From Lacticaseibacillus baoqingensis (GTDB lineage: Bacteria; Bacillota; Bacilli; Lactobacillales; Lactobacillaceae): a DNA stretch of 64,000 nucleotides. Positions 52,901-61,956 of this stretch are shown one piece after another (within the stretch, counting starts at the first letter, position 1; each line of letters opens with the position of its first letter). Position numbers and translations under genes: made by a program. The stretch lies in NCBI RefSeq assembly GCF_003946165.1, contig NZ_RHOI01000004.1, positions 62,001 to 126,000 on the forward strand. Direction: 5' to 3'. The notes beneath the pieces were generated by a model that had not been told where the DNA came from, searched no databases, and saw only the letters and a program-made list of their open reading frames with translations.

Positions 52901-53690
52901 ATGCGGTTGACGTGAAGCGAGATAAGGTCATCCTGACAGCGATGCAGTTACCCCTCTATTAACAAAGAGGCAATTTAGACCAAAAAAGTAGAGCTCTCTC
53001 AGCGAATTCTAATACAAAAAAATAAATTTTCTTACATGAAAGCCTTACACCGACGCTCAACTCCAAATGGTTAGCCTAATTTCTTGTGCGTATCTGTCTA
53101 GCAAAAATCAGGCAAAATTGCCTTATTTGTATATAGACAGGCAATTGATCACTGCCTGTTGGCGACTGCGTGAGTCGCTGGTTTTTGCCCCACAAAAGCC
53201 AGCGCGGGGCACGTACGCTCGCCGCCATGCGGGCCCGAATGGTTCCGCCTGATAATTGTGCCGATAAGCTGCAAGCTTAGCTGCTCGCCTCAGTTGATCA
53301 GGTCGTTGTCTGCCGCTTCGCCTGTTAATCTCGATGCACTACCTGGCGCGGCTTTAGCCGGTCAGGCGCATCGCCACAGGCACTCCCGCTGAGGTCGCGC
53401 GCCGATATCGTTGCGGCCCACCTGCATCACCGCCGCGTCTAGTTTGTGGCGGCAGCCACATCACTAGCGAAATTCCCGCTAGCGTCAACGCATAAGCAAA
53501 ATTAACGCTATGCGCATGCCGCAGTCAGGGTCTTGCGCTACTGGTCTGCCCGCCTCCGCAACTAGGCCCGGCATCTGGCCGTCGTCCCTGTGCCTGTGGG
53601 TCTCACCCTTGGCGATTTGGCGCCAAGGTCTGCACAACTTTAGCTTCAAAAAGACTCACAACGTGCAGGCGTTGGGAGTCTTTGGTGTGC
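52901..53690. other. Gene-free, hairpin-dense, GC-rich region
   Basis: Some 790 bp between two TetR genes with no convincing protein gene. From 53110 to 53690 I count about ten perfect or near-perfect hairpins in succession: ACAGGCA/TGCCTGT (53137-53159), GCGACT/AGTCGC (53162-53178), an alternative CGCTGG/CCAGCG (53176-53204), CCTGAT/ATCAGG (53248-53302), GATGC/GCATC with inner CGGCT/AGCCG (53333-53372), CTAGCG/CGCTAG (53464-53482), GCATA/TATGC, CCTTGGCG/CGCCAAGG (53607-53628). It ends with AAGACTC/GAGTCTT, a terminator-like hairpin (53651-53683). It may be a structured RNA or a decayed element. Confidence 0.5.
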
Positions 53691-53692
53691 GC

Positions 53693-53732
53693 AAAAAAGC
53701 GTTCAAGTTGGCGGCTAGGCCAACTTGAACGC
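53693..53732 (-). terminator. Terminator of the second TetR gene
   Basis: A 14-bp stem (GCGTTCAAGTTGGC and its complement) over a 6-base loop, followed on the minus strand by six T residues. Confidence 0.9.
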
Positions 53733-53748
53733 GGATCAACGATGCTTA

Positions 53749-54264
53749 TTAGTCGGCGTTTAAAGCTTCCAGCTGCTCAGCCAAAAAGTCGCTGAGCGCG
53801 TCTGCAGGGCAATCTAGGCTCTTGGCTAGCCAATTGGCACAGATCCCGACGCTGCCGTTGACGACGTATTGGGTCACTACCGCAGGCCCTGTAAGTACTT
53901 GGCAAAACCGCGTGACGATTTGATCGCGCACCGCTGCCGCCATGGCGCTGCGATGGATCATCGCAAATAGTGCTTGGTGTTGTTGCAAATCAGCGATCAA
54001 ACTTTGCGTCCAGGCGCGATAACTGCCATTGATCTGCGTCGGAGCTTGCGTCGCATACTGGGCTAAAAACGCTTCGATGCGGGCGGTGATGATCTCCTGC
54101 TGCAAGTCGCCGACGTCTTGATAATGCAGATAAAACGTCCCTCGCCCCACATCTGCTAAGGCAGTTAACGCGGCAACGGTGATCTGATTGACTGGCTTTT
54201 GCCGCTCTAATGCCAAAAAGGCTTGTTCTAAAGCTTCTCGAGTTTTGCGTACCCGGCGATCCAT
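53749..54264 (-). CDS. TetR/AcrR-family regulator, divergent from the family-2 glycosidase
   Basis: A 171-residue regulator with the N-terminal helix-turn-helix ALEQAFLALERQKPVNQITVAALTALADVGRGTFYLHYQDVGDL in residues 10-55. ATG 54264 follows GGGGG by six bases; the in-frame GTG 54291 lies inside a palindrome likely to be its own operator. It shares an intergenic region of 227 bp with the glycosidase gene and probably controls it. Confidence 0.87.
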   Translation of the reverse strand: MDRRVRKTREALEQAFLALERQKPVNQITVAALTALADVGRGTFYLHYQDVGDLQQEIITARIEAFLAQYATQAPTQINGSYRAWTQSLIADLQQHQALFAMIHRSAMAAAVRDQIVTRFCQVLTGPAVVTQYVVNGSVGICANWLAKSLDCPADALSDFLAEQLEALNAD

Positions 54265-54283
54265 GCTTAGCCCCCGTTCACTA

Positions 54284-54387
54284 TTGAACACGTGTCAATT
54301 AATAAACATATTATATGTTTGCAGCAAAGCAATTGCAAACAGTAAGGATCAGTCGTTTATGTTTGTTACTGGACACGTGTTTAGTAA
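54284..54387. promoter_or_regulatory. Operator palindromes between tetR and the glycosidase gene
   Basis: Two palindromes share the core ACACGTGT: TTGAACACGTGTCAA at 54284-54298 and a longer one at 54366-54387 with TTACT/AGTAA outer arms. Between them lie AAACATAT/ATATGTTT and GTTTGCA/TGCAAAC inverted repeats. The repeated core, in a divergent region next to a TetR gene, marks the probable regulator sites. Confidence 0.6.
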
Positions 54388-54491
54388 TGGACAAAAGTAA
54401 CTGGTAAAAATCTCGTAAAGTCGCGGTCTAAATGCTTGTCACCGCATCTGGGACGTTTTACGCTTGATATAGATGAAAGCGGGTGACAGCG

Positions 54492-56234
54492 ATGTTGACA
54501 CAGTGGGGCGAAATGCTCGATCAAGACCATCCCTTACCAGAATATCCGCGACCGCAGCTGCGCCGGGCAAATTGGCGCAATTTAAACGGCCGCTGGCAAT
54601 ATGCGATCACTGATGGCAAAAACGAGCCAGTCGCTTGGGATGGTGAGATCATTGTGCCGTATTCACCAGAAAGTCCCCTTTCTGGTGTTAATCGGACTTT
54701 ACAACCGCAGCAAACCTTATGGTATCAAAAAACGCTCACCCTTCCCGAGTTGCATGGCGGCGAGCATCTTTTGCTGCATTTTGGCGCTGTCGATCAGTTC
54801 TGCCGAGTGTTCGTTGACCGCAAGCTGATCGGGGAACACGTCGGGGGATATTGGCCCTTTACTTGCCAGATCCCGGCGCGGTATCAAGGCCAACGTGTCG
54901 AATTGATCGTCGCCGTTCAAGATCATAGTGATCAAGGCTTAGAAGCCTATGGCAAACAGCGGCTGGAAAATGGCGGGATCTGGTATCCCCCACAAAGCGG
55001 GATCTGGCAAACGGTATGGCTGGAAGTGGTGCCGCAAACTTATATCACCGATTTAACAATCACACCGGATCTGGATGCCAAGCAGGTGACGTTGAGCGTC
55101 GCAGTCAATCGGGTTGAAACTGCTGAACTGTTTGTGCAGATCACGGCTAAAGGCAAAGTGGTGGCGGCGTGTGAAGCGGATAAGCGCCGCGTGACATTGC
55201 GGCTTTCGACAGTCCATCCTTGGACGCCGGCGGATCCCTTTTTGTATCAGGTCACGATCACCTTAGGGACAGATCGGGTCAGTTCCTATTTTGGGATGCG
55301 CAAATTCGAGCGCGGTCAAGATGCTGCCGGTCGGCCGGTATTTTTGCTCAACGGCGCGCCTTATTATCAATCCGGGTTGCTTGATCAAGGGTATTGGAGT
55401 GATGGCTACTATACCCCGCCCAGTGACCAAGCGGTGATCCATGAACTGAGCCAGATCAAAGCATTAGGCTTCAATATGTTGCGCAAGCACATTAAAATCG
55501 AACCGCTGCGCTGGTATTATCATTGTGACCGCCTCGGGTTGCTGGTGTGGCAAGACCTTGTTTCTGGCGGCGGGCCTTATTCGCCAGCCGTCAGTCAAGT
55601 GTTGCCGTTTTTAGGCATTACCTTGGCAGATGATCGGCCAGGCTTTGGCCGCCAAGACCCGAAAAGCCAAGCGGTATATCGGCGCGATTTGGACCGGACC
55701 TTGAAATTGTTACAAAATGTGGTGTCGCTTTGCACCTGGGTGCCTTTCAACGAAGGCTGGGGGCAGTTTGATACGTTGTCGATCGCTCAAAAAATCGCGA
55801 CCAAAGACCCGACGCGCTTAGTCGACCACGCATCGGGATGGCATGATCAAGGCGGCGGCGATTATCAATCGCTGCATGTCTATTACAAAGCCTTCCATCT
55901 CCGTGCCGATGGCCGCCGACGTTTGCCGGCTTTAACTGAATTTGGCGGCTACAGTCTGCCTTGGCCAGGCCACACACTAGGCAAAGCGTTCGGCTATCGC
56001 TTTTATCGCACAAGCGATCGCTTGACCAAAGCGATCACGCACTTATATCACCACCAAGTCACCCCAGCGATCGCCAAGGGCCTGGTCGCCAGCATTTACA
56101 CGCAAGTCAGTGATACTTTCGGCGAAGTCAATGGCTTGTGGACATTCGACCGCCGGGTGTTAAAAGTGGATGCCCAAGCGCTGCGCGAACTTAACGCCCG
56201 CCTGCAAGCGGCGTTTATTCAAGCACATCCGTAG
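54492..56234 (+). CDS. Glycoside hydrolase family 2 enzyme
   Basis: A 580-residue cytoplasmic glycosidase with the GH2 sugar-binding, immunoglobulin-like and TIM-barrel domains (PYSPESPLSGVNR, GGIWYPPQSGIWQTVWLE). The catalytic acid/base is E421 (PFNEGWGQF) and the nucleophile E483 (LTEFGGYS). Specificity is not clear: it is shorter than LacZ and lacks a typical beta-glucuronidase pattern, so beta-galactosidase, glucuronidase or mannosidase labels would all be guesses. GTG 54483 is an alternative start; the ribosome site is weak. No transporter is adjacent. Confidence 0.87.
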   Translation: MLTQWGEMLDQDHPLPEYPRPQLRRANWRNLNGRWQYAITDGKNEPVAWDGEIIVPYSPESPLSGVNRTLQPQQTLWYQKTLTLPELHGGEHLLLHFGAVDQFCRVFVDRKLIGEHVGGYWPFTCQIPARYQGQRVELIVAVQDHSDQGLEAYGKQRLENGGIWYPPQSGIWQTVWLEVVPQTYITDLTITPDLDAKQVTLSVAVNRVETAELFVQITAKGKVVAACEADKRRVTLRLSTVHPWTPADPFLYQVTITLGTDRVSSYFGMRKFERGQDAAGRPVFLLNGAPYYQSGLLDQGYWSDGYYTPPSDQAVIHELSQIKALGFNMLRKHIKIEPLRWYYHCDRLGLLVWQDLVSGGGPYSPAVSQVLPFLGITLADDRPGFGRQDPKSQAVYRRDLDRTLKLLQNVVSLCTWVPFNEGWGQFDTLSIAQKIATKDPTRLVDHASGWHDQGGGDYQSLHVYYKAFHLRADGRRRLPALTEFGGYSLPWPGHTLGKAFGYRFYRTSDRLTKAITHLYHHQVTPAIAKGLVASIYTQVSDTFGEVNGLWTFDRRVLKVDAQALRELNARLQAAFIQAHP

Positions 56235-56240
56235 CGTAAG

Positions 56241-56280
56241 AAAGGACTCATGTCAGTAAGACATGAGTCCTTTCGTTTTG
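56241..56280. terminator. Bidirectional terminator between the glycosidase gene and recO
   Basis: AAAGGACTCATGTC and its complement form a perfect 14-bp stem around a 5-base loop, with T-rich sequence on both strands. Confidence 0.85.
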
Positions 56281-56287
56281 GTTGCGA

Positions 56288-57067
56288 TCATGCTTTTGGC
56301 GGCTGCTCGTCTGGTGCCCATTGCGCCATTTGGTCTAAGAAGCGCTTGGCTTTAGGCAACACCCCGACCATGTCGCGATAGATCCGGTCTAAGACGCGGC
56401 GCAGCTCGGCTTTAGTCGCGGCACTGACGTTGATGCTGTGCAATTGTGCCAGATCCAAGACGGAAAAGCGCCGCAAGAGATACATCGCCTTAGGCTGGAT
56501 GCGGAAGCGATAATTGTCCAAGTGCCAATGCGCTTGGCATAAGACCCCGCCATAGCGTTCAGAAAAATCCAGCGGCAGATCACTGCGGCCGTCGATCACA
56601 CACCCTGCCCATTGCGGTTGGACCCCAAAAGCCGCTAAGAGCTGCACTTCGATGATATTAGTGATCACTGCCGGATCAAAGCCGTCATCGATCAATTCGA
56701 GTGCTTGTTTAGCTTCTTGATACCAGCGCAAGATCGGCTCGCCATCAGGATAGGCTTGGTCGATCAAACTCAAGATATACGTCGCATAGGCATTTAAGGT
56801 GATGTCGCCACTGATGGTACGGTATTGATGGGCTTCTTTTAACGCAGTCAAAAAACTCAGGCCATCGTCGCTCACCGAGCCGACATACGTCGCTTCAGTG
56901 AACGGCAAGATCCCGGCGGTCAAACGAAACCCCGGCTTGCGCGCGCGCCGGAGCAAGAACATTTTCTTGCCGAAGCGATCGGTCAAAAGCTTGACCAGCA
57001 TATCGGATTCGCGATAATTGTGGCGCGCAATGACCAGCCCGGAGAATTCCGCATTGGCCTTAGTCAT
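56288..57067 (-). CDS. recO: DNA repair protein RecO
   Basis: Loads RecA at single-strand gaps together with RecF and RecR. The N-terminal OB fold ([36 protein letters not shown]) and C-terminal helical domain are typical; 259 residues. In many Firmicutes the middle carries two CxxC pairs; here they read CVID and CQAH, so two cysteines are replaced. The start overlaps the era stop by four bases. Confidence 0.93.
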   Translation of the reverse strand: MTKANAEFSGLVIARHNYRESDMLVKLLTDRFGKKMFLLRRARKPGFRLTAGILPFTEATYVGSVSDDGLSFLTALKEAHQYRTISGDITLNAYATYILSLIDQAYPDGEPILRWYQEAKQALELIDDGFDPAVITNIIEVQLLAAFGVQPQWAGCVIDGRSDLPLDFSERYGGVLCQAHWHLDNYRFRIQPKAMYLLRRFSVLDLAQLHSINVSAATKAELRRVLDRIYRDMVGVLPKAKRFLDQMAQWAPDEQPPKA

Positions 57068-57966
57068 CTAAGGTCCTTGAGGTTGTAGCCTAAAGTGCGC
57101 AGGTATTGGTTGTTGTCGCGCCAATTTTTTTGCACGCGCACCCATAGCTTCAAGTTGACTTTATCGCCTAACAACAGCTCGATTTCACGCCGCGCGCGCG
57201 TGCCGATCTTCTTGAGCATGCTGCCGCCTTTGCCGATCACGATCGCTTTTTGGCCGTCGCGCTCAACGATGATATACGCTTCAATAATCAACTTGCCCGC
57301 TTCCGTGCGATCTTTCATGCGCTCAACTTGCACCGCGACAGAATGCGGGATCTCTTGGGAGGTCAAGTGTAAGATCTGTTCGCGGATCAACTCGCCCACC
57401 ACAAAATATTCTGGGTGATCCGTCAACTGATCTTCAGGGTAATATTGCGGGCCTTCTGGCAGCTTTGCACTTAAATCGGTGAGTAATGCGTCGACGTTGT
57501 TGCCTTCAGTGGCCGAAATCGGAAAGACGCCGGCAAAATCATGCGCTTGGCGGTAATGGTCGATGAATGGCAGCAATTCGTCGGGATGGACCAAATCGAT
57601 CTTGTTGACCACTAAATACACTGGTTTGGTGACATTGGCCAATTGACTGAGGATGTATTGATCCCCCGCTCCAGGACGTTCGTCTGCCGGCACCATGAAT
57701 AACACGGCATCCACTTGGTTCAAGGTGGATAAAGCCGCGGTATCCATATAGTCGTCTAAGGCGTTTTTGGGCTTGTGGATCCCTGGGGTGTCCACAAAGA
57801 CGATTTGCACCTCTGGCGTGGTATAGATCCCGTTGATCTTGTTGCGCGTGGTTTGCGCCTTGGGGGACATGATCGCGATTTTTTCGCCTAAGACGCGGTT
57901 CATGAAGGTTGACTTGCCGACATTAGGCCGGCCAATGATCGCAACGAATCCAGAATGATGAGTCAA
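57064..57966 (-). CDS. era: GTPase Era
   Basis: Ribosome-assembly GTPase that binds 16S rRNA. G1 GRPNVGKS (12-19), G3 DTPGIH, G4 NKID and the C-terminal KH domain ([22 protein letters not shown]) are intact. Length is 300 residues. Overlaps cdd by four bases and recO by four bases, within the conserved phoH-to-recO operon. Confidence 0.97.
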   Translation of the reverse strand: MTHHSGFVAIIGRPNVGKSTFMNRVLGEKIAIMSPKAQTTRNKINGIYTTPEVQIVFVDTPGIHKPKNALDDYMDTAALSTLNQVDAVLFMVPADERPGAGDQYILSQLANVTKPVYLVVNKIDLVHPDELLPFIDHYRQAHDFAGVFPISATEGNNVDALLTDLSAKLPEGPQYYPEDQLTDHPEYFVVGELIREQILHLTSQEIPHSVAVQVERMKDRTEAGKLIIEAYIIVERDGQKAIVIGKGGSMLKKIGTRARREIELLLGDKVNLKLWVRVQKNWRDNNQYLRTLGYNLKDLR

Positions 57967-58355
57967 GATAAGTCTCCTTTGAGAAATGCACCAGGCAACA
58001 ACGCACCGACTGTCGTCTGCACGGTATCACCATGTAAGTTCGTCAGATATACCGGGGTGTCGGCGGCACAAAATTCGCTGAGCACTTGCCGACAAGCACC
58101 ACAAGGGCTGATGGCTTTGGCAGTGTCGCCGATCACCGCCACGGCTGCGAGGCTGGTCACCCCGGCAGCCACCGCGGCAAAAACAGCATTGCGCTCGGCA
58201 CACATGCTGAGGCCATAGCTGGCGTTTTCAATGTTGCACCCGGTGAAAATGCGCCCGTCTGCGCTCAGGACTGCGGCTCCAACGGCGAAGTGGGAATATG
58301 GCGCATAAGCGTGTTGGCGCGCAGTTTGCGCGGCGGTGATCAATGCTTGAGACAT
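57963..58355 (-). CDS. cdd: Cytidine deaminase
   Basis: Salvages cytidine and deoxycytidine to uridines. The zinc site is CAERNAVF and PCGACRQVL, with substrate-binding [12 protein letters not shown]. Length 130 residues, the tetrameric small form. Placed between dgkA and era as in Bacillus. Confidence 0.96.
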   Translation of the reverse strand: MSQALITAAQTARQHAYAPYSHFAVGAAVLSADGRIFTGCNIENASYGLSMCAERNAVFAAVAAGVTSLAAVAVIGDTAKAISPCGACRQVLSEFCAADTPVYLTNLHGDTVQTTVGALLPGAFLKGDLS

Positions 58356-58763
58356 TTAGCGCCCTCCTTGAAGCAATTGCCAAACAAATGGGCCAAAGAC
58401 ATAGACCCCACAAGCAATGGCAATGATCGCAGCCAGTAATACAGCGCCGGCGGCCATGTCTTTGATCAGCTTTGCTCGCGGGTCATAATGCGGCCCAACG
58501 ACGAGATCGACTAGTTCTTCGACGATCGTATTGGCCAGTTCAAACAAAAACACTAAACAAATCGCCACCACCAACAAGACCCAATCAAATCGGGTGACGT
58601 TGAAGCCCCAGCCGGCGGCGATGACGATCAAGGCGGCCAAAAGTTCCCGGCGGAAGTTGCCTTCATGACGCGTCACTGCCTTTAAGCCGTCTAAGGCATG
58701 CTTGAGGGCTTGATAAAAATGGCGATTTTTGCGAATGCGTTTATCGGGTGAGGCCATAAGCAT
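58356..58763 (-). CDS. dgkA: Undecaprenol/diacylglycerol kinase, DgkA family
   Basis: Small integral-membrane lipid kinase with three helices. The family active-site signature FELANTIVEELVDLV with its essential glutamates and the EGNFRREL N-terminal block are present. Gram-positive members act mainly on undecaprenol. 135 residues from ATG 58763, with purine-rich AAGAAAAG seven bases upstream; ATG 58757 is an alternative. It overlaps the ybeY 3' end. Confidence 0.92.
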   Translation of the reverse strand: MLMASPDKRIRKNRHFYQALKHALDGLKAVTRHEGNFRRELLAALIVIAAGWGFNVTRFDWVLLVVAICLVFLFELANTIVEELVDLVVGPHYDPRAKLIKDMAAGAVLLAAIIAIACGVYVFGPFVWQLLQGGR

Positions 58764-59199
58764 CGAGGATCTTTTCTTGCAGCGGGATCATCACCGCTTC
58801 GTCTGCCGGTTGGATATGATCATAGCCATTCAAGTGTAAAAAGCCATGCACGACCGTATAGCCAAGCTCGCGTTCAAACGAGTGGCCGTAGTCTTTGGCT
58901 TGCAGCGCGACTTTATCAGCATCAATGAACAAGTCCCCGATGTTTAAGGGGATGCCAGGCACCTCTGGCAACTGGTCTTCACCGTCTTCAATGGCAAAAG
59001 AGATCACATCCGTCACGCGGTCGGTATCGCGATATTCGCGGTTGATGCGGCGGATCTCGTCATCGGATACCATTGTGATCGACATTTCGGTGTCTTCTGC
59101 CAACTGCAGCTGTTCCCCGCAAAACGCGACCAGCTTTTTCACCAGTTCGGTATGCGCGGCATCTAAGCGGTGATCATCGTCATAAAATTCTAGGTCCAT
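58741..59199 (-). CDS. ybeY: Endoribonuclease YbeY
   Basis: Zinc-dependent RNase for 16S rRNA 3' maturation and ribosome quality control. The HGFLHLNGYDH motif (H118, H122, H128) binds the metal; NREYRDTDRVTDVISF precedes it. Length is 152 residues. Overlaps phoH by one base and dgkA by 23 bases. Confidence 0.96.
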   Translation of the reverse strand: MDLEFYDDDHRLDAAHTELVKKLVAFCGEQLQLAEDTEMSITMVSDDEIRRINREYRDTDRVTDVISFAIEDGEDQLPEVPGIPLNIGDLFIDADKVALQAKDYGHSFERELGYTVVHGFLHLNGYDHIQPADEAVMIPLQEKILDAYGLTR

Positions 59200-60182
59200 C
59201 AGTCTTCCCCTTTGAGTGATTGCGCGTCAGCGTCACCATATGCTTGGATGATCTTGGCGACCACCGGATGCCGGACGACATCGGCGGCAGAAAATTCCGT
59301 GAAGGCAATATGGTCGATATGCTGCAGCAAATGTTGGGCTTGGATCAAGCCGGATCTGGCGTTATGCGGTAAATCGATTTGGGTGATGTCCCCATTGACG
59401 ATCATTTTTGAGCCAAAGCCTAACCGCGTTAAAAACATCTTCATTTGCGCTTGCGTGGTGTTTTGAGCTTCATCTAAGATCGCAAAAGCATTGTCTAACG
59501 TCCGCCCGCGCATATAAGCCAGCGGGGCGATTTCGATCACGCCGCGATCCATTAAGCGATCGGTGTGCTCCTTGCCTAATACCGCGTATAAGGCATCGTA
59601 AACCGGGCGCAAATAAGGATCGACTTTTTCCTTTAAGTCGCCAGGCAAAAAGCCTAGTGACTCGCCGGCTTCGACTGCAGGGCGCGTCAAGATGATCTTA
59701 TCGACTTCGCCGGCTTTCATTGCAGCAACAGCCATCACCACTGCCAAGTACGTTTTACCGGTACCGGCAGGGCCGATGCCGAAGGTGATGTCGTTGTGGC
59801 GGATCTTGTTGACGTATTGGCGCTGGCCGAAATTCTTGACCCGAATCGGCGCCCCTTTGGCGTCTTTGATCAAGGTTTCAGAATACATCTCCGCGAAGTA
59901 TTCCAAGGTCCCGCGTTTGGCCATGTTCAAGGCGCTGGCAATGTCCGGGCCGGAAAGTTTGATGCCTTGTTGTAATAGTTGTTGGATCTGAGCCAGAAGT
60001 TGATATGCCTTGCTGGTCGCGGCAGAATCCCCTTTAAGGCGCAGTTCTTGACCAAAAGGCGCAATGGTGACAGCCAATGCTTCTTCGATCATCTTGAAAT
60101 ACTGGTCGTTGATCCCTGCCATCGTGATCGCCTCTTCTGGGCTGGATAACAGGAATGTCTTGTCGGTGGTATTTTGAGCCAA
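59199..60182 (-). CDS. phoH: PhoH-family ATPase
   Basis: A 327-residue cytoplasmic PhoH/PhoL protein with an N-terminal KH-like part and the P-loop GIGPAGTGKTYLAVVMA (136-152), then LTRPAVEAGESLGFLPGD and ILDEAQNTT for motif B. Thought to act with YbeY in RNA metabolism. TTG 60182 is the start, supported by GAGGAGG nine bases upstream. First gene of the phoH-ybeY-dgkA-cdd-era-recO operon. Confidence 0.95.
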   Translation of the reverse strand: MAQNTTDKTFLLSSPEEAITMAGINDQYFKMIEEALAVTIAPFGQELRLKGDSAATSKAYQLLAQIQQLLQQGIKLSGPDIASALNMAKRGTLEYFAEMYSETLIKDAKGAPIRVKNFGQRQYVNKIRHNDITFGIGPAGTGKTYLAVVMAVAAMKAGEVDKIILTRPAVEAGESLGFLPGDLKEKVDPYLRPVYDALYAVLGKEHTDRLMDRGVIEIAPLAYMRGRTLDNAFAILDEAQNTTQAQMKMFLTRLGFGSKMIVNGDITQIDLPHNARSGLIQAQHLLQHIDHIAFTEFSAADVVRHPVVAKIIQAYGDADAQSLKGED

Positions 60183-60260
60183 AAATTTTGGCCTCCTCTG
60201 AAATAGTCGTATGGGATTAGTTTACCATACCCTGTGCACTGACGGGGATGGGCAGGCACC

Positions 60261-60287
60261 AAAAAAGCCGCCCGCAGGCGACTTTTT
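60261..60287 (-). terminator. Terminator of rpsU-yqeY
   Basis: On the minus strand AGTCGCC and GGCGGCT pair over a 4-base loop and are followed by six T residues. Confidence 0.8.
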
Positions 60288-60288
60288 C

Positions 60289-60732
60289 TTAGCTAAGTTT
60301 TGCTTTGACGATGCGATTGACGATAGCGCCATCCGCTTGACCCTTTACCTGAGGCATCAGAGTCTTCATCACTTTGCCAAAATCCGCCTTACCGGTTGCG
60401 CCGGTCTCTTGGATCACAGAATCGACCAATGATGCGACTTGAGCTTCGGTCAATTGCGCTGGGAGATAACTCTCAACGATCTTGATCTCGCCTTCAGTCT
60501 GCGCCACGAGGTCGTCTCGACCGCCAGCTTTGAACTCGGCAAGGCTTTCCTTGCGTTGCTTCAACTCTGAGGCTAAGACACTCTTCTCGTCTGATTCCGT
60601 TAAGTCATGTCCCAGTGCGATCTGCTTGTTTTGCACAGCAGCCTTTAACATCCGGACCACGCTCAAGGTCTCTTTGTCCTTGGCCTTCATCGCGACTTTC
60701 ATCTGAGCGTTGAGCTCATCCATTAGCGCCAT
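60289..60732 (-). CDS. yqeY: YqeY/GatB-related domain protein
   Basis: A 147-residue protein of the GatB/YqeY family, with the C-terminal domain that resembles the tRNA-binding tail of GatB (YLPAQLTEAQVASLVDSVI, DFGKVMKTLMPQVKGQADGAIVNRIVK). Its cellular role is not established. AAAGGA lies 10 bases before ATG 60732. Follows rpsU as in most Firmicutes. Confidence 0.93.
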   Translation of the reverse strand: MALMDELNAQMKVAMKAKDKETLSVVRMLKAAVQNKQIALGHDLTESDEKSVLASELKQRKESLAEFKAGGRDDLVAQTEGEIKIVESYLPAQLTEAQVASLVDSVIQETGATGKADFGKVMKTLMPQVKGQADGAIVNRIVKAKLS

Positions 60733-60751
60733 AATTCACCAAGTCCTTTGA

Positions 60752-60934
60752 TTAAAACTTACGCTTCTTACGCTTACGTGCTGCTTCAGACTTCAGCTTG
60801 CGCTTAACGCTCGGCTTCTCGTAGAATTCACGCTTACGGTATTCGGACAAGGTACCTGCCTTAGATACGGTGCGCTTGAAGCGCCGAAGAGCATCATCGA
60901 GAGATTCGTTTTTCTTAACGACCGTCTTTGCCAT
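60752..60934 (-). CDS. rpsU: 30S ribosomal protein S21
   Basis: Standard 60-residue bS21: [36 protein letters not shown] with the highly basic tail KRKKRKF. ATG 60934 follows GGGAGGGATATCAT; the frame extending upstream is not used. Its strong promoter and ribosome site fit high expression. Confidence 0.97.
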   Translation of the reverse strand: MAKTVVKKNESLDDALRRFKRTVSKAGTLSEYRKREFYEKPSVKRKLKSEAARKRKKRKF

Positions 60935-60998
60935 ATGATATCCCTCCCTCCGACACTGTGTAACTACTGACAGATATCTACGCCAACAGTTCCTAGCT

Positions 60999-61027
60999 AT
61001 TATACCGGACTGCAAAAACCACGTCAA
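60999..61027 (-). promoter_or_regulatory. Promoter of rpsU
   Basis: On the minus strand TTGACG and TATAAT with a 17-base spacer, close to the sigma-A consensus. Confidence 0.8.
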
Positions 61028-61083
61028 TAAGGTGGGGATGATTTACGTCAAAAGTTTCCCTTATCACGAAATTATGGCAATTG

Positions 61084-61092
61084 TGATATGAT
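61084..61092 (+). promoter_or_regulatory. Extended -10 of the PPDK regulator gene
   Basis: TGA-TATGAT 34 bases before the start codon has the TGn extension; the -35 region is weak. It is divergent from the rpsU promoter. Confidence 0.5.
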
Positions 61093-61125
61093 AGCGTTAT
61101 ATCAGGATAAACTGGAGGCTTCGCC

Positions 61126-61947
61126 ATGACGCAAGAGCTGAACTTCTATATTATTTCCGATTCGATCGGCGAAACAGGATTAAAACTTGCCCAAGCGATC
61201 GCGGCACAGTATGAAGATATTGCCCCGCGCTATTCTCGGGTCCCATTTGTGCATACTGAAGAAAAATTGATGGCGACGATCGATGCCGCCAAAGCCGATG
61301 ACGCGGTGGTGATCGCCACGCTAGTCACCCCTGGCTTGGGCCAATATGCCCGGGAATATGCCCGCCAACAAGGCGTTGCGCTGACTGATGTGATGGCGCC
61401 GCTGCTGAAAGAAGCCACTGCCAAAACCCATGCGGCGCCTAGTGGCATCGCTGGTGCGGTGCATAACTTAAACGCGCGCTACTTTGATCGGATCTCGGCG
61501 ATGGAATTTGCGGTGTTATACGATGATGGCAAAGATCCCAAAGGCTTCTTAGAAGCGGACATTGTCTTACTGGGAGTCTCGCGGACCAGCAAGACCCCCC
61601 TATCGTTATTTTTAGCCAATCGGAATTTGAAAGTGGCCAATTTGCCGCTGGTACCTAATGCCCACATCCCAGATGAGATCTGGAAAGTCGATCCGCATAA
61701 GATCTTTGGCTTGACCACCGATGCGTCAGTTTTGATGGAATTTCGCCGCCAGCGCATGATCGCTTATGGGCTGAATCCAGATACCGCCTATTCCGCACGG
61801 GAACAAGTGGACGAAGAGCTGAAGTTTGCCGATGACCTCTATAAGAAGATCGGCTGTGAGGTGATCAACACTGCCCAACGGTCGATCGAAGAAACCGCCA
61901 CTTTGATCTTAGAAAAGCTGGGTTTTGATCAATTCGATAATCAATAA
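61126..61947 (+). CDS. Pyruvate, phosphate dikinase regulatory protein (DUF299 kinase/phosphorylase)
   Basis: Bifunctional ADP-dependent Ser/Thr kinase and Pi-dependent phosphorylase that switches PPDK (or, in proteobacteria, PEP synthase) off and on. The P-loop-like GVSRTSKTPLS (150-160) and N-terminal YIISDSIGETG are diagnostic. Length is 273 residues. The target enzyme is not encoded in this window. In Bacillus the homologue lies between glyS and dnaG; here it has moved next to rpsU. Confidence 0.92.
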   Translation: MTQELNFYIISDSIGETGLKLAQAIAAQYEDIAPRYSRVPFVHTEEKLMATIDAAKADDAVVIATLVTPGLGQYAREYARQQGVALTDVMAPLLKEATAKTHAAPSGIAGAVHNLNARYFDRISAMEFAVLYDDGKDPKGFLEADIVLLGVSRTSKTPLSLFLANRNLKVANLPLVPNAHIPDEIWKVDPHKIFGLTTDASVLMEFRRQRMIAYGLNPDTAYSAREQVDEELKFADDLYKKIGCEVINTAQRSIEETATLILEKLGFDQFDNQ

Positions 61948-61956
61948 ATCATGCCG

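Noticed and set aside
53067-53252. Small plus-strand frames in the 53-kb region
   Set aside because: They cross several strong hairpins, lack ribosome sites and show no protein-like pattern.
53110-53690. tRNA, tmRNA, RNase P or 6S RNA in the hairpin-rich region
   Set aside because: No CCA-ended cloverleaf, no tag-peptide frame and none of the conserved RNase P or 6S motifs were recognised.
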